Assembly: GCA_916610825.1 (NCBI GenBank)
Contig: OU744453.1
Span: forward strand, 7,725,845-7,789,844
Source of the DNA: Haliclystus octoradiatus
Lineage: Eukaryota > Cnidaria > Staurozoa > Stauromedusae > Haliclystidae
Length of the DNA stretch: 64,000 nt
Direction: 5' to 3'
The stretch's first letter is position 1. Every line of letters begins with the position of its first letter. A program made the position numbers and the translations under genes. The notes below the pieces were generated by a model. That model saw only the letters and a program-made list of their open reading frames with translations. It was not told the origin of the DNA and searched no databases. Below, piece by piece: positions 10,031-23,600 of this stretch.

Positions 10031-12240
10031 TTGTATACTGTGGAAACAACACATTTTTCATTCTTGATTGTTCAGGCGTTTTCATTGATGAAAGAATAAT
10101 CCTGAACAAATTTGGAGATCTCAGCCACAATGCAAATTTCTTGTAAAAAATAGTGAAACCTATCCGCCATCTTTTCTTTGTTAACATTTTGAAGTGAGTT
10201 TATTTGACTAGAAGGCTGCCACTTCATAGATGAACGTTACTGGAAGTAGCACCTGAGAACCAATCAAGTTTTGATGGCTGTCCTAACATTGTGAAATATT
10301 AGTAATTCCGATGGTTTATCATCTTTCCATTTTTAAGAAAGTCATCCTATGCTGTCTATTGAAATTAGCGTTATAATATCTTCAACAATATGATTAATAT
10401 TTACAGTAACATCATTTGATAACGAGTTATTGTTAGTTACTGTAATGCTGCCAATCTCAGTAATTATGTCCACTCCAGGCTTATCAATTCCAGACAATAA
10501 ATATGTCTACAACTAAGCAATTAATTCTACATGCCGTTGATCTATTTTTACTATTCTTACTTTTGTTTTTCTTTGTTACTAACCTTGATATATGATATTA
10601 GAATATTTCTATGAATTGCTTAATCATTAAAACTCAATCAATCTTCAAAATGTGCATCACAATCCATATTTACCGGCAATGGAATTGAATTTTCTTCTAG
10701 CAGTTTGGTTTTGTCTAGGATCCTCTTCCTTTTATTCCGATTACCACCCTCTCTGTCTGGTGCGTACTTTAGAATGCTTTGTAGTTGTATTTTGAATTCT
10801 GCTACAGTGCATTTACACGATGACACAATTGCTGCTAAAAATAGGTATAAAAATGGATAATACATAAAGACTTTTATTTCTTTTGAATTTCAATTGCAAC
10901 TTCAAAGTTCGAAATTAACACAATATTTCTGACTATTGTGTATCTGCACAGCCATATAGATACCTAACAGGCTCCCAGAGAAGCTGCCATTTCCTCATAC
11001 AGTCAATAAGCCGTGCCACAGCAACTGCAGTGAGTCTATATAACTCTTCAATTATGAAATACATCTATAGATAGATATGGCCCACTTTCAAAGAGCTGTA
11101 CATGAACTCATAGCATTTCGCAAGATGGCTGTCCTTTATGTAATAAATTAATGAAATAATAATGGTGGGGCCATTATTGAGTCAATAGACTGGTAACACG
11201 CTATTGCTAATTATTTTATTAGCAATTATCAACAAATGATGAAAGGTGGAGGCTGACATATATCAGCCCCAATAGGTCAATAGTCAGTGTAAGGAAATCA
11301 AGCAGGGGGATATCCATTCCAATAGTAAAGAAGATAGGACATCTACCTTGAACCGCTTTGTAAGTATTAGTTGAAGAAAAATTTAATTTCTCCAAACCTT
11401 CTCTGCTACAGCCATACAGTGTCATTTCAGAAAGGACACTGTAATTTGTAATTCTAATGTAAATAAATACAACAATATCTAAGTTAGTAGTCACGTATAT
11501 AGCAGCTTCAATATTATTGTTTGATTTTATTTATCAAACATCTAACAGTTTATCAAACAAATATTAATAGGTAAGAAGGACAGCAAACATGTGGTTAGTA
11601 CACAGCTAAATTAATTTGTCAGAGAGATACACCTGGATTGCGTCTTCCGTGCTATTATTGCGTCTTATTTTCAATGTCTCCATCGAGAAGCAATATTAAA
11701 AATAAAAACTATATATATTTACAATTATGTTTTGTATCTAAATTATGTTTAAATAAAAACGAAGAACTAGAAATTAAAAGAAAGTGATTGTTTTCAATGT
11801 TTTGTATATACAGTATGTTGAAACCAGTTTTTGATGGATTCTTTAAAGTTTTATGTGTGTTGCTATCCGCAGACAGTTGGTTAATAATCAACCTCACATG
11901 ATTAAACAGCAGGAAAGTTATGAAGCAAAGAAGAAAAAACCAAACTATCTCCATATGGTAAACAAGCAATTTTTCTACATAGTTCCTCTCTTTTCACAAC
12001 GCATTTTCTTGGATGCTTGTTATGAGGGAATAACAAGACTTGCACAACTGCTGCATTACAGGTTTTTTTTATAGAAATTATCCAAATCAGTGTGTTTGTA
12101 TACATCACATAGAAGTTTCTCCTTCTTCTCAATATTCAAAATGTGCACAATATTCTTTGAATGTAGCAAAAACCAAGAGTCTTTGTCAGTGCAAGAAATT
12201 TTAGCTGTACCTTTTTTGAAAGATGCTGCACATGCAACTT
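10031..12240. other. AT-rich DNA, one weak exon candidate
   Basis: Reverse-strand 10848-10638 could be a terminal exon: acceptor ACCTATTTTTAG, then an open frame with a basic stretch (GNRNKRKRILDKTKL) ending DCDAHFED and stop. No upstream exon with matching phase was found, so it is not called as a gene. The rest shows only chance ORFs. Confidence 0.3.
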
Positions 12241-12249
12241 CAACTTCTG

Positions 12250-13090
12250 ATTGACGTTTGACAACTTGAGCAATCGGATTCTGAGATTTTCTCACAAACT
12301 TTTTAACCTTTTCATGTAATTCTCAAAAGGGAAGCATGAAATATGATCTAGTGGTTTTCCAAAGTATTGGACATCGTCACGCAGATGAATCAAGCTGTGT
12401 ACATTATACGAAATAAACATTGGGCCATATAGAGAATACGATTTTTGTACAAAGTATAATAAAAGCTGATGTCCAAACCGTAGATTTGCATTTCTGAAGG
12501 CAACGTCTTCGTCCAAGTAAATACGCATTGCAATTGAAAAGATAAAAATTCAAGTAGTATTCCTCCGAAAGGATACCACGAAAACAACTGGTCCAGTGTA
12601 AAGAAGAAATTGCCTAAATTCAGTTGCTTTCCATCTTCAGAATTCATTTAGGCCTGTTGGCTGCCTTGCCAGCTCTGATGGTATTTTTTCAGCAAATGAT
12701 CTCAGCTTTTCAGTTATACGAGTAACTTGCGAACGCAAAATTTTGTTAATTTTTGAGCCTTCAACTAAATAACTGATAAGGTGCTTTACAACACCCAAGC
12801 ATACAAGGTGCATATAATCCAGAGGAAGTTCATCGATACATAAGATGCTACTAGCAATAAATGGGCGTTTCAGTAATTGATGTGTCCCATCATAATTGAA
12901 ATTGTCAAATTCCGCATTTGTTCGCTTTTGTTCTGTCAAAGAACTTAAACATTGTGTAGTTTGAAAACTGCCTCACAGGGGCATCGCGTAAAATGCACAA
13001 AACTTTGAACGGGTAGATAACGCCATTAGCCTCAATGCCAGTATTCTCTAGGTTATTCACCAAATGATGACCAAATGATTTCAACATTGT
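12250..13090 (-). pseudogene. tnp2-like transposase remnant
   Basis: Reverse-strand pieces in order: 13087-12905 (ends in VLCILRDAPVRQF), 12939-12637 (LPLDYMHLVCLGVVKHLISY, then SELARQPTGLNEF), and 12528-12292 (YNVHSLIHLRDDVQYFGKPL, then CFPFENYMKRLK). This series (CDAPAR.F; DYMHLVCLGV.K; YNVHSLIHL.DDV; FPFENY...LK) belongs to a transposase-like family common in invertebrate genomes, which I compare with the tnp2 group of CMC/EnSpm transposons. Several frameshifts separate the blocks and the nuclease centre cannot be followed. The family name is less certain than the fact that it is a decayed transposase. Confidence 0.55.
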
Positions 13091-14170
13091 CTGTTAAATC
13101 AACCCAGCAACATAGTAGTCTGATAGCAACAACTTCTCCAACCTTTATTCAAATACCAGTAAATCCGACCACTCTTTTTGTGGTCCCTCCAGATCTGATA
13201 TTTCTCCCCCCCCCCCATGAATTTTACGTTGAATGTTACAGAATAATCTTCAATTGATTCTAATTCAGCAAACATACTTTCTATAATCTGCTCTTAACCA
13301 AATCTTTTTGAACCGACCAAATGATTTCAACAAAGTGCCTGTTGCATCAAACATTTCCATCCATAATATCCAATTGAAGATATTTGGGTAACTTCCCATT
13401 TTGGAATATTGACACTCCTGTCATAATCCTAACAAAATAATAGTGCGATGACAACAACTTCCCCAACCTTCATTAAACTACTTATCACTGATGTCCCTGC
13501 TGAGTAAATCCGACCACTCTTTTCGTGGTCCCCACAGATCTGATACTCCCCCCCGTGAATTTTACCTCGAATGTTGCAGAATAATCTTCAATTGATTCTA
13601 ATTCAGCAAACATACTTTCTATAATCTGATTTCTGTCAACAATGATATAATTTGTTTCTCCTGGCTTCATATGATCAGCTGTATTTGTTTATTTCCAGTT
13701 GTCTACTCTTAACCAAATCCTTTTGAACCGACCAAATGATTTCAACAAAGTGCCTGTTGCATCAAACACTTTCACCCTTCTAATGAATTTTTAGGACCAC
13801 TTATATTGCCCCTTGACCTGCAAGAGGTTTTACTTGCATATGTTACTGGAAGTGTTAATTTACTATTGCTGGGTTTTGAACTCAAAATCAATTGGCCCTA
13901 TTTGGCTATATTGTTGGCTAATTGCATCACATATATTCTGACGTATGTTTTCCTCAGTCGAATCTGTCAAAATCTTGACGTATCCTCTCAAAATGATTGC
14001 CTTTTCAGATAGGGTGACCGTCCTTTCTTCACCAGTGATCATTTCGACCATGACAAACTCTTTAAACGCTTCAACTTCTGCCTCCTTTTTTCTGTTGGCT
14101 AGCTGTAGAAGCATATGGATGTCTACTTGTGCTTGCAGAAGACACTTTCAGCCTTTCAATTTGATTAAGT
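13060..14170 (-). pseudogene. HECT-like fragments, internally duplicated
   Basis: On the reverse strand, 13670-13485 reads IIVDRNQIIESMFAELESIE followed by YSATFEVKFTGG; a neighbouring frame continues DLWGPRKEWSDLL. This matches the start of the HECT ubiquitin-ligase fold (R...L...F..L....L.V.F.GE...D.GGPR.E.F). A further piece at 14114-13863 contains RGYVKILTDSTEENIRQNIC. The 13.08-13.33 kb block repeats much of the 13.43-13.77 kb block with about 90 percent identity by eye. Stops and frame changes indicate decay. HECT-like ORFs often accompany transposons in invertebrates, so this could belong with the transposase remnant next to it. Confidence 0.4.
13080..13780. repeat. Tandem duplication inside the HECT-like remnant
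   Basis: Segments around 13246-13290 and 13588-13632 share TTCAATTGATTCTAATTCAG and the following bases. ACCGACCAAATGATTTCAAC with the bases after it occurs at about 13312 and 13728. A unit of roughly 350-415 bp has been duplicated in direct orientation, with a run of Cs at 13206-13216 marking one junction area. Confidence 0.65.
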
Positions 14171-14606
14171 TGATTAAAAATAAGATCTAAGTTTGCATCA
14201 AACTTGTTCTAAATGCTGCTTCTCTCTACCACAATCTTACTGCAATGCACCTGCCTTATTGAACAACGTACCATTGTGGTTGATGAAATAAAAATACTAC
14301 CGGTATTTAAAACATTCTAAGAGCCTCTATAGACAGGTGGTTGCTCTTTAGATATTACTGTTGTAACATGTTTCACCATAGATTATTATATGGCTCAATT
14401 AATTTGAAATTACAGTACATATTAATCTATTTAATAATATCAATGTTGTGTTGAAATGTGTGTCCGCTGTCGTTAATCTTTCTAGATAAGACTCTGATGA
14501 TGTTAATAATTATAAATATTGATAAATTACAATGCAAAACTAAATAATTAATGTCAGCATGCAGAATATACAATGTATTATTGCCCATGTGTTGTCTTTT
14601 TTTCAG

Positions 14607-17600
14607 TTTGACACATTACCAACAACTATTACCAATAAGGAAAATCTGAAAGAAGGCGATTTGGTTTTCATTAAAGCAACATATTACAATGAAAAAAGTA
14701 ATAAATTATCGAAGAGACCTACCCCTTCTTAAAAATCAATTTTGTAACACCCCCTGCAAAAAACAGTTCAGGAGTTCATGAACACTTCATGAACACTCGC
14801 GGACAATGCATGAACAGTTCATGAAAATTTGAACTGTTTTCACAAGGGACATTACCATATCAATTGTTTTGAGATCTGAATGAAAACTTATTTTTTATAA
14901 TTTTCAAGTCTTGCTCCTCGATACTGCAACGGATATTCTCTGTTCCATCTTGAAGTCTGTGCAGTATTCATCCAATGTGGGAACATTTGAGTTATATCCT
15001 TCATTTGACAGTGTCAATCGTATCAGAACTCAGAGCAGGACCTATAAATGGTTTAACAAGTAACGAACAACTGCCAAATTTCTTAGAAATCAATAAATAT
15101 ACATGATTAAATATGTGAAATAGTGTGATCTTGTTACTTCCTCTTTCAGATTATTAACAACTATCACGCTAAGCTTATTATTGAGAGCTTTTGAGACATG
15201 CTATTTCATTGATAGCTTCGTTGACTCATATATTGGCTATTTAATTAACATTGTTTAATGTAGAATAACAATTGTATTTTTTTCTAGAAAAGCAGCAGAA
15301 ACATAACATTGTTCATGTAGAGGTATGGCTTGGTGATGGCGATAAGACTTATGGAGCTAGATGGCAAACAGGAAGGTGAGCTATTGCATCTATTTTCAGA
15401 TCCACATTCACACTAGATAGTTATTACATATATAGTAAGTAATATAGACGGTGTCGCCCTACCGAAGGCACCCGTACCACTCCTATATTTCTAGATGAGT
15501 GGCTTTTTTTGCTGAGAGCAATGATTTTAAACGCTCTTTGTTGATCTCAGCCGCGACGCTGCAGATCAATATCAACAGCTTTCATGGCAGATAGGTCTTG
15601 ATTGTCAATGCGCAACGGTGCGCCGCAGCTACTCACAATGCAATTCCCTCTGGACCATTCCATCCGCCATCTGAGGATGGTACTCATTTGATGTTTCAGA
15701 TAAAGTCAAGGCTGAGTTGACCTTAGAGGGATTTGAACCACAGTCGAGCAGATATGATCCGATCTGAAGTTCGGTTGCTCTGCCATCTGAGCTAATCCCC
15801 CTGTATTACATATATTACATATATTACATATATACAACATAAATGTATGAGCTTTAAGACAGTTTGCATTGTAACTGCATCACTATGAAATTTCATTATC
15901 TTTTAAGCTTGTTTCCAAAACTCCTAAAGCAATAGACCAAATCGGCTATCGTGTCAAACACAATGGTCTGGCGCAACTATTTCTCTTCGCATATTCCTCT
16001 TCGTAATTTGCTATTAAACTTAGTATTTAAATGATTTTGGGCAAGTTGAAGATGTATTCAAGTAGTTAAGTAAAAGTAAAATACAGTTACGGTACAAGCT
16101 CTACGTTTATGATGGACTGTAACACTATATATTACTCTATATTAATCATCAGGCAAGACTGAATCGTTTGTCTTTTATTTTACTCGTTTTATTCAATACA
16201 TAAAAGCTGTGATTCTAACCCTTCAGTGATGCACCCATATGCAGGTGTTTCAATTTTCACTTTACTATTTATCAATTTATTTTATTATTATGATGATCAT
16301 TATTTGAAGCTATGTTATATATTGCATCGAGCCCTATGTTCAATCAGTAAGACATCGTTTTACAATTATAATATTTTACTTTACTTTAGCAGTTTAAGAC
16401 CCAATGAAAACGCCGGTGACCTTAAAATTGATCTATTGGTACTCCATCATCGTCAATTATTCCATCAAAAAGTAGCATTTCTTGAAATAATTATTGTGTT
16501 TTTCTACAGTTTCAATTCAAAAACAATACTATTTGATGATATCCAAAATATTCAATGTAATGAACAAGAAACTTCATTATTTTACAATCAATATGGCATG
16601 TACAGTAGAATTGTAGAGTTGATCGTAAACATAGCTGATGACGTAGAACATAGAACTCCATGCGTTTTCAAACAATGAGATGTGCCACGCCGTAATGAAA
16701 AAACTAAAACAACATCAATTTATAACTGTAAATTATAGCATAAGATTGAAGCAAACTAATTTCTTGCTTTCCAAATGAAGAATATAAACATACAACAGTC
16801 ATATTTACAGGAAAGGTAATATAAATGAGCAACACAAGTCATTTTAATGACTCAATTTTCATCAAAGTCCTCGCTGTTAGTTCTTCATAAAACATAACTT
16901 TCCACTAAAAAATGTTCATATAAGACTTCTACATACGGTACCATAAATATACTTTCTATGCCATAAAAGCTTGGAATTTATGCAAATTTATGAAAAAGCA
17001 AAGATTAGTTTGGTTTTAATGCTTCAAAACATCGCAAATCATGCTATTTTTTCATTCAAAATTACACAGTCCATGCTGCGTTATTTTTCACTAGAACAAA
17101 ACAATAACATCTCTCCAATTCATATTGCATATCCATCTCCAGTTTAGCTTAGCTTCTTATGCTTTCACTGTAGTTTATCGATTGCTTTCAAACCATTTTT
17201 CCAAATCCAGAAAACATTATTTTGTTTCAACTTTACGGTCATCCACAGCGATCAAAGTTTGTGCAGCTTCTCTTTAAATAAAGCTTCATCACTCCAAAAT
17301 TAACAGAAAATCTTTTCCACGCACCGAATAATATCCTTCCAAATACTAAATATTCAACATTTCAAGTAAATAGATAGTTTAAAATATGTTTCATGAGATC
17401 AAAAAAGCACAACCTTCTTGTACAATGCGGTAAAGGATGTTTACTTTAAAAAGGCGCAAAGAATCCCACATCTTGATCACATGATCAGGAAATTGAAGAA
17501 ATAGACGATTTTGTCTATAATTTGACTATTTTGCAGTATCGTATATGTTTGTCCTTCTGAATTCACCAAGCGTTTCATTCAGGATGTAACAGAAACCTTC

Positions 17601-20600
17601 TGGAACTGAATTTAAAATGCTTCATGATTCTGAAGAAACTTTATCAAAATTTCCAAAAGTTGACTTGCTTTGGAGCATGATGGCATGAATTTCAAAACAT
17701 AGAAAGTATGAAATCCAATAATTGTAATGTTAAATGAGATAGCTATCTTGATAATTGAAACCTACTTTTTAATCCCTGCGAAAACAATGCTTCAGATTTT
17801 ATGAACAGTTTATAAATGTCTATGAAAATTAGTTCATTTAATGTTGATGAACAGTTCAGAAAGTTCATGAGCAGCTCATGAAACTCATAAGCTGATTCTC
17901 ACAGGGTTTTTCCAGCCTTCCAGGCAGGGTCCGACAAAAAATTCAGTTTTCTGGAATCCTAGAGGCATTTAAACAATTTCTTCTGAATTTTTGTTTTTGA
18001 AGTTTGCCCAATAATTCATAAAAATATCAATTTTCCTCTGAATTTGCTTCGACCTTCCAGGATCTAGGATTCCAGGATTCCTACTTTTGTCGGACTCTAC
18101 TTCCAGGAACTAGGTTCCCTAACCTGCTTGCAGACTTGAAATGTTTCTACTCACAACAGTAGAGTCTGCGAATGTGACGGCAACGTCTTTATGCTGATGC
18201 ATCACTAGCTATCAGAAACAATTAAAAAAATATGATAATGGCAACGATAAGTTGTAAACACTGCCCTTAGATGATCCACGGTTTCTGAAGAAATATCATT
18301 AAATATCAACTTAAAATGATCTTGAACATCAGAAAGGTATTTGAAACATTGCCAAGGAATATGTAGACACTGTTTGCTTGGGTTAAGAATGAGCTATGTT
18401 GAAAATACAGATTGTTTCACTGTAAAATGAATTAAGCTTCACTACCAACACCAAAACCATGGAAATATCATGAAAGTGTTGTGAAGCAAAAGGTATAAGG
18501 ATATAGGTACCATTAATATTGACACCACATACGATTAATATGGAAACACCATGAAAATGTAATAAAGTGAAAACAATAAATTTTTTAAACCATGAATAAG
18601 TTTGAAAACCATGAAAACAACCGATGAACGTAAACTATTAACATATTTGCCAACAAGCGAAGATCTAAAATTAAATAAAAAACAAAGGCAATATTAAGAT
18701 TGCTCTGTGACTTTGTAATCCAAGATCATATACATGAAATCTAGCAAAATGTTTGTCTTGAAAAGTTATGGTTTGACGAACTTTTCAATTTGAAAACATT
18801 CATTTCAATGGCACGCTTCCCAAATGATATCATTTTCAAAAATACAATTACGTCATTACAACAAATTCACAATATTAATATTTGAGAAGGCCATGAAAAC
18901 GCAATGAATTTTGACACTTTTTCATGGTTTTGGTGTCAGTAATGCTATGGAAATCAATATTTCACATATTTTAAAATGCATACATTGCTTGATCATGTAT
19001 TTACCTGGAATCAACAAAGAGTCTTATATGTCTGAAATATAACCGAAAGTGTTCATATCTATATCATCTTCAGTACCCTATTCACTTTCAAATTTACTGC
19101 CTGTAAATCGGATTTGTTGTTAGACCAATGCAACCGTTATGATAGATGTTTATGATGTCAATTTCAGGGTTCAAGTTCATCAATCGTACAGATTCATTGC
19201 TGAAAGCTATTATAACATGCAATACATTTTCAAATCAATTGACACATGGCTTGATGGTGTCTGCAAAAGGTATTCATCTTTATTGATTTTGTATCTGCGT
19301 TATTAAATCATACTATGTAGATGAGGAATAAGTATCAATAAGTTCATGAAAACTCAAATCACTATTCCTGAATGTCAAAGGTCATTTTATAAACATTTCC
19401 AGAGCCATTAATTGTTTTAACTACTCTGCCAAGTTTTTACGGCAAAAGGATAAATATTTTTTTAGAAATATTTAAGTGTTTGAAGGAGTGTCCGTTTCTA
19501 ATGTTGTAAAACTGAGATTCAAATTTATGTGACGCTATAATGTCTAATTTCTGATCACGATGAGTGAGTATGATTAGATCACAACAGCTATCGATCATTC
19601 GTTCATAACAACGAATCTTCATGAACTCCTGAACTTCTTTTCACAGGGGATTACAGTCAAACCTCTAATAAAGGTCATCCCTATACAGTGGCCACCCATC
19701 TATAATGGTCATACTTGTAATGTCTTTTGCAGGGCTATGTTGCGTTTAGCCGACTATTCCCTCAGTTAGCACTCGTGTGCATTTTATATGCTATTTTCAA
19801 ATGAGGGATTTCTATAACCTGTCTCACTCATCTTGACGTAGTCTAGATGTAGGTGAAGAGAGTTCCTTGTTCTCTCTCTATTAGTATCGACAAAGGGTAA
19901 TGGCTAGATAGAATTTCTTCATTATTGCTATATACATTGCTTTATTGTTTCAAAGTAACTTCAGTTTGCTTGTCTTACCCATACCAAAACTTTTATTATT
20001 TATTTACAGTTTCTGTCATCTTCATAGCTGGAATATTTGTAATCAACCTGTTTTACCACAGAGGTCAATATTCCATCACATTGAAACATCTGATGATAAC
20101 AGCAGCCATGACAGTGAATATTCAATATCTTCAACTTCTGGAAAAGATAACACTGGTTCAACTTCAAAATATTTCATCACTAGGTCATCACTTCAATGCT
20201 GGTTTGATGATCTAGCAGATTGTATTGTTAACCAATCAGTGAATGCCTCCATAGATATTCTAACTACAACCAGAGATACATTTACAAATGGAGCTGCTGC
20301 ATCTAATAGCTTAAGTGGAACAGATACAGACAGATCAAATGGGGATTCAGCGTCTTCAAGATCAGGTGTGTAACAAAACTCATAGCAAGTCATTAAGGGT
20401 TGATAGCAATATATAGAATTATAAAATTGTAATTAATTTCACATCATTTGAGTCAATTGAAATTGTGTTGAATGGAAGCTAGAACACATAAATTATTACA
20501 AAATACAAATACTCAGTCAAATTTTGAAATCTGATATGATCTAAACTAAGAACAGTGCTACAAGTCCGATCTGATCCGAAGACCTAAAACATAAACCCAA

Positions 20601-23600
20601 ATCGGATTGTATCCGAGTACGATTGGATTCGGGTCCGAGTACGATTGGGTTCGAGTCAGTTTTGCACATCTTTAATATATATATATATTTCTATCTTTAT
20701 CATTTCAAGGATCAATAAATGATGAAGCAACAAGTTGCAATTCAAGTTCTGATGCTTCACTGAGACTGAATAACAAAAATAGAAAAAAATCCTTACACAG
20801 AAGCAGAACAACATTTTATATTGGTGGACATAATGGAGTTGAGTTGTATGTTGCATATATCCATATAATCGATGCTGCATTTTATTATGTTTGTTCACAA
20901 GATATATATCTATAGCATACTAACACTTAGCCTGCGTCCAGACTAAACGTTTCTGAAGGAAAGTATAAAGTCTGCGTAGCTGACCAAACAAAGCCGTTTT
21001 TCATGGACTTAATAGTTTTCCCTTTGTTTCATTCTCAAGGTGTTTCCACAACACCTTCATCATATTTTTATGGTTTTGGTGGTAGTAATGTTAGTTAGCC
21101 TGCGTTTCACACGCTTTTTCATGGTCTTGGTGTCAGTTGTGTATTTACACTGTGATTTTCCAATATTTTATCCCTCCCCTTTGTATCACATTTCTACTTG
21201 CGTATTTTGAAAAAGTTGAAAATTCCAGCAAAACATGTAAAACAATAAATGTTGATCTACAACTTGTACATCTCCCCCTCATGCTATGATGCTATGACCT
21301 GTTAATTTGGCCTCCTTAGTATGTACTTTATAGATTGTACTATGTGCCTTCTGTATTTCTGGGTTGATCAAACTTTCAGGAACTTTGACTGTAGTTTGTC
21401 AAACTACTTTAGACCCTGAGACAGATTACAATTCAATTCGTCATAATTTTGGAGTTGCGATTGAAACTTGAACAAACAGTAAAATGAATATTCATTCTCT
21501 CAAAATAATTCTGTTTTTAAAAATTATGTAGGCATACTGACTAGACTATTGTATGTACTACACTATTGTAAAATCTATGAATGCAGTACTGAAAAACGAA
21601 TTCATGAATGTGAAACTGCCCAAAAGTTAATCCATGAACAGTTCAAAAACTGCCCAAAAGTTAATCCATGAACAGTTCAATAACCCACAAAAAATGTTCA
21701 TGAACTGTTCATGAACTCATGGATTTTTTACATTGATGGTTCAAAAGTCTTAATGTATGGATCCTGTGTATACAAATAGCTGGAGAACAATCTTCTAAAC
21801 ATACTATTTAAGTACTGTTTCCAGACTTGCAATGCATTGGGTTTTATTTTATAACTTGTTGAAGCTTCTTTTTTCAAGTATCATGTTTCTGTTGAGATTG
21901 TACGCTTGTTCTAATCTCTACAATGAAATCATTTTGGAAGAATCCACATCTTACAATAATTTCAAATATAAAACATCAGAATAAACAAATTATTGATTCG
22001 ATAAAATAGACAGAAATCGGTTATCCGTGTTGAATACTCTGATGCAAAATCCTTCAAATGATTAATCACATTATAGGAATGTGCCGTAAATGATTATTTA
22101 AGCCTCAATCATGTGTCATAAAGCACCAAGCATGTTTGTATCATAGTGCATAACTCTGAACACCTATTTCTACTTGCTACTTAAAGAGGTAGCTATTTTC
22201 TAGAAGACTTATTATTTATGTTGTAATCATTTTCTTGTTTCACAGAGTTGAAATTCCTTTGTTGGGAAGAGGCTGGACTCGTATTCATGGTGGTAATGAT
22301 ACGTCATTCTATTTTAAATGGGTTGAATGCCGATCTGAAATTGATTATACTGTTTTCCGCGAAGGTAATAGGTTTTGTGTGCTAATAAAAACGTTCGTAA
22401 GTTTGTAGACGTGGAATTACTCAAAAGCTCATGAATTGTCCATGAACTATGAACTGTTCATGAACTCATGGATTTTTTCACCGGGGAATTATTCGTCACT
22501 TTAAATGTAGATGGAAAGTACCTTCTTGATCAATGGATACTAATAACATCAAACGAGTATAATATATAACATAAAGTCCACCTGTCTGTAGTGGTCAATT
22601 TATCTACCTCTCGTAGCTGGCTGTTTTTTTTACAGATTTCACTTTAGTATGGACCGTAAGGTAGACCCTTGTGTTGATTTATGTCTATCCTTGTTAATAT
22701 TTCCTTGTAGTTGCTTGTCGTTATACATCATATGTTGAGTGTTATCCTATTTTTCAATATTGTTTGTTTTAGGTCAACAGATTGTAAATCACATCCCGAA
22801 TGGTTCTTGTTTAACTTCAAAAATTGGTTTGTTAAAAAGTTTAGCTGAACATGGACAAACATTGTTACGTGCTGCAGGCACACATGCTGAGTTAGTATCA
22901 TGTGATCAAATTTTTTAAAATCTTCATTTCTATCAGCCTACTGACTGTATTGTAGCCTTTCATCATTCTTTTCTTCTAAAGAAAGGATTTATTTTGCTAC
23001 TTGGTAGTTACAGCATACCAATGACGGCATATTGAATACAGTCAACCTGTTATAACGGTCACCTCTATACAGCAGTCACCCATCTATAGTGGTCACTCTT
23101 GCAGTGTCTAAAATAATATTTTCTATTGAATCAAACCTGTATATAAAGGCCACCTGGCTATAATGGTCAATTTATCTACCTCTCGTAGCTAGCTGTTTTT
23201 TTACAGGTTTCACTGTAGCAGGGACCGTAAGGTAGATCCTTCTAGTGATGCACCTCAGCACGCTGAAAGTAAAGGTTACGAAGTTCATAACTTGAAAATT
23301 CATGTAAAGATTTCAACAACTAATTTTGCAAAACTTAACTTTCAACTTTGCAACGATCTTGGAAATCTCATTCACAATTTAATATTTTTATCCTTTTTAT
23401 AATCCAACTTTTTTGTCGTTTAGTAGATATGAATACAAGCATAGTGATTACCCTTTTATGAAATGTTAATTATAAAATGTTCATATAATGTTTAGGAACA
23501 TTCAGGAAATTCCACATTCATGAACCAGATTATAAACTGTTCACGAAATCATGAAATATTTTTCGTTAGGAAGGCTACATAATCAATCATGATTCTAGTA

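Noticed and set aside
10638..10865. Reverse-strand terminal exon with basic GNRNKRKR stretch
   Set aside because: It has a plausible acceptor, but the nearest upstream candidate exon (about 11035-10970) does not match in phase, so no gene is called.
15722..15801. Reverse-strand tRNA gene (possible Glu anticodon TTC)
   Set aside because: The anticodon loop would have eight bases and the acceptor stem pairs poorly. It is the head of a SINE with target duplications.
16226..16678. 150-codon + strand ORF in a TTLL10 intron
   Set aside because: Very AT-rich, composed mainly of F/Y/I/N/L residues, with no domain or splice support and no promoter or ending signals. Treated as chance.
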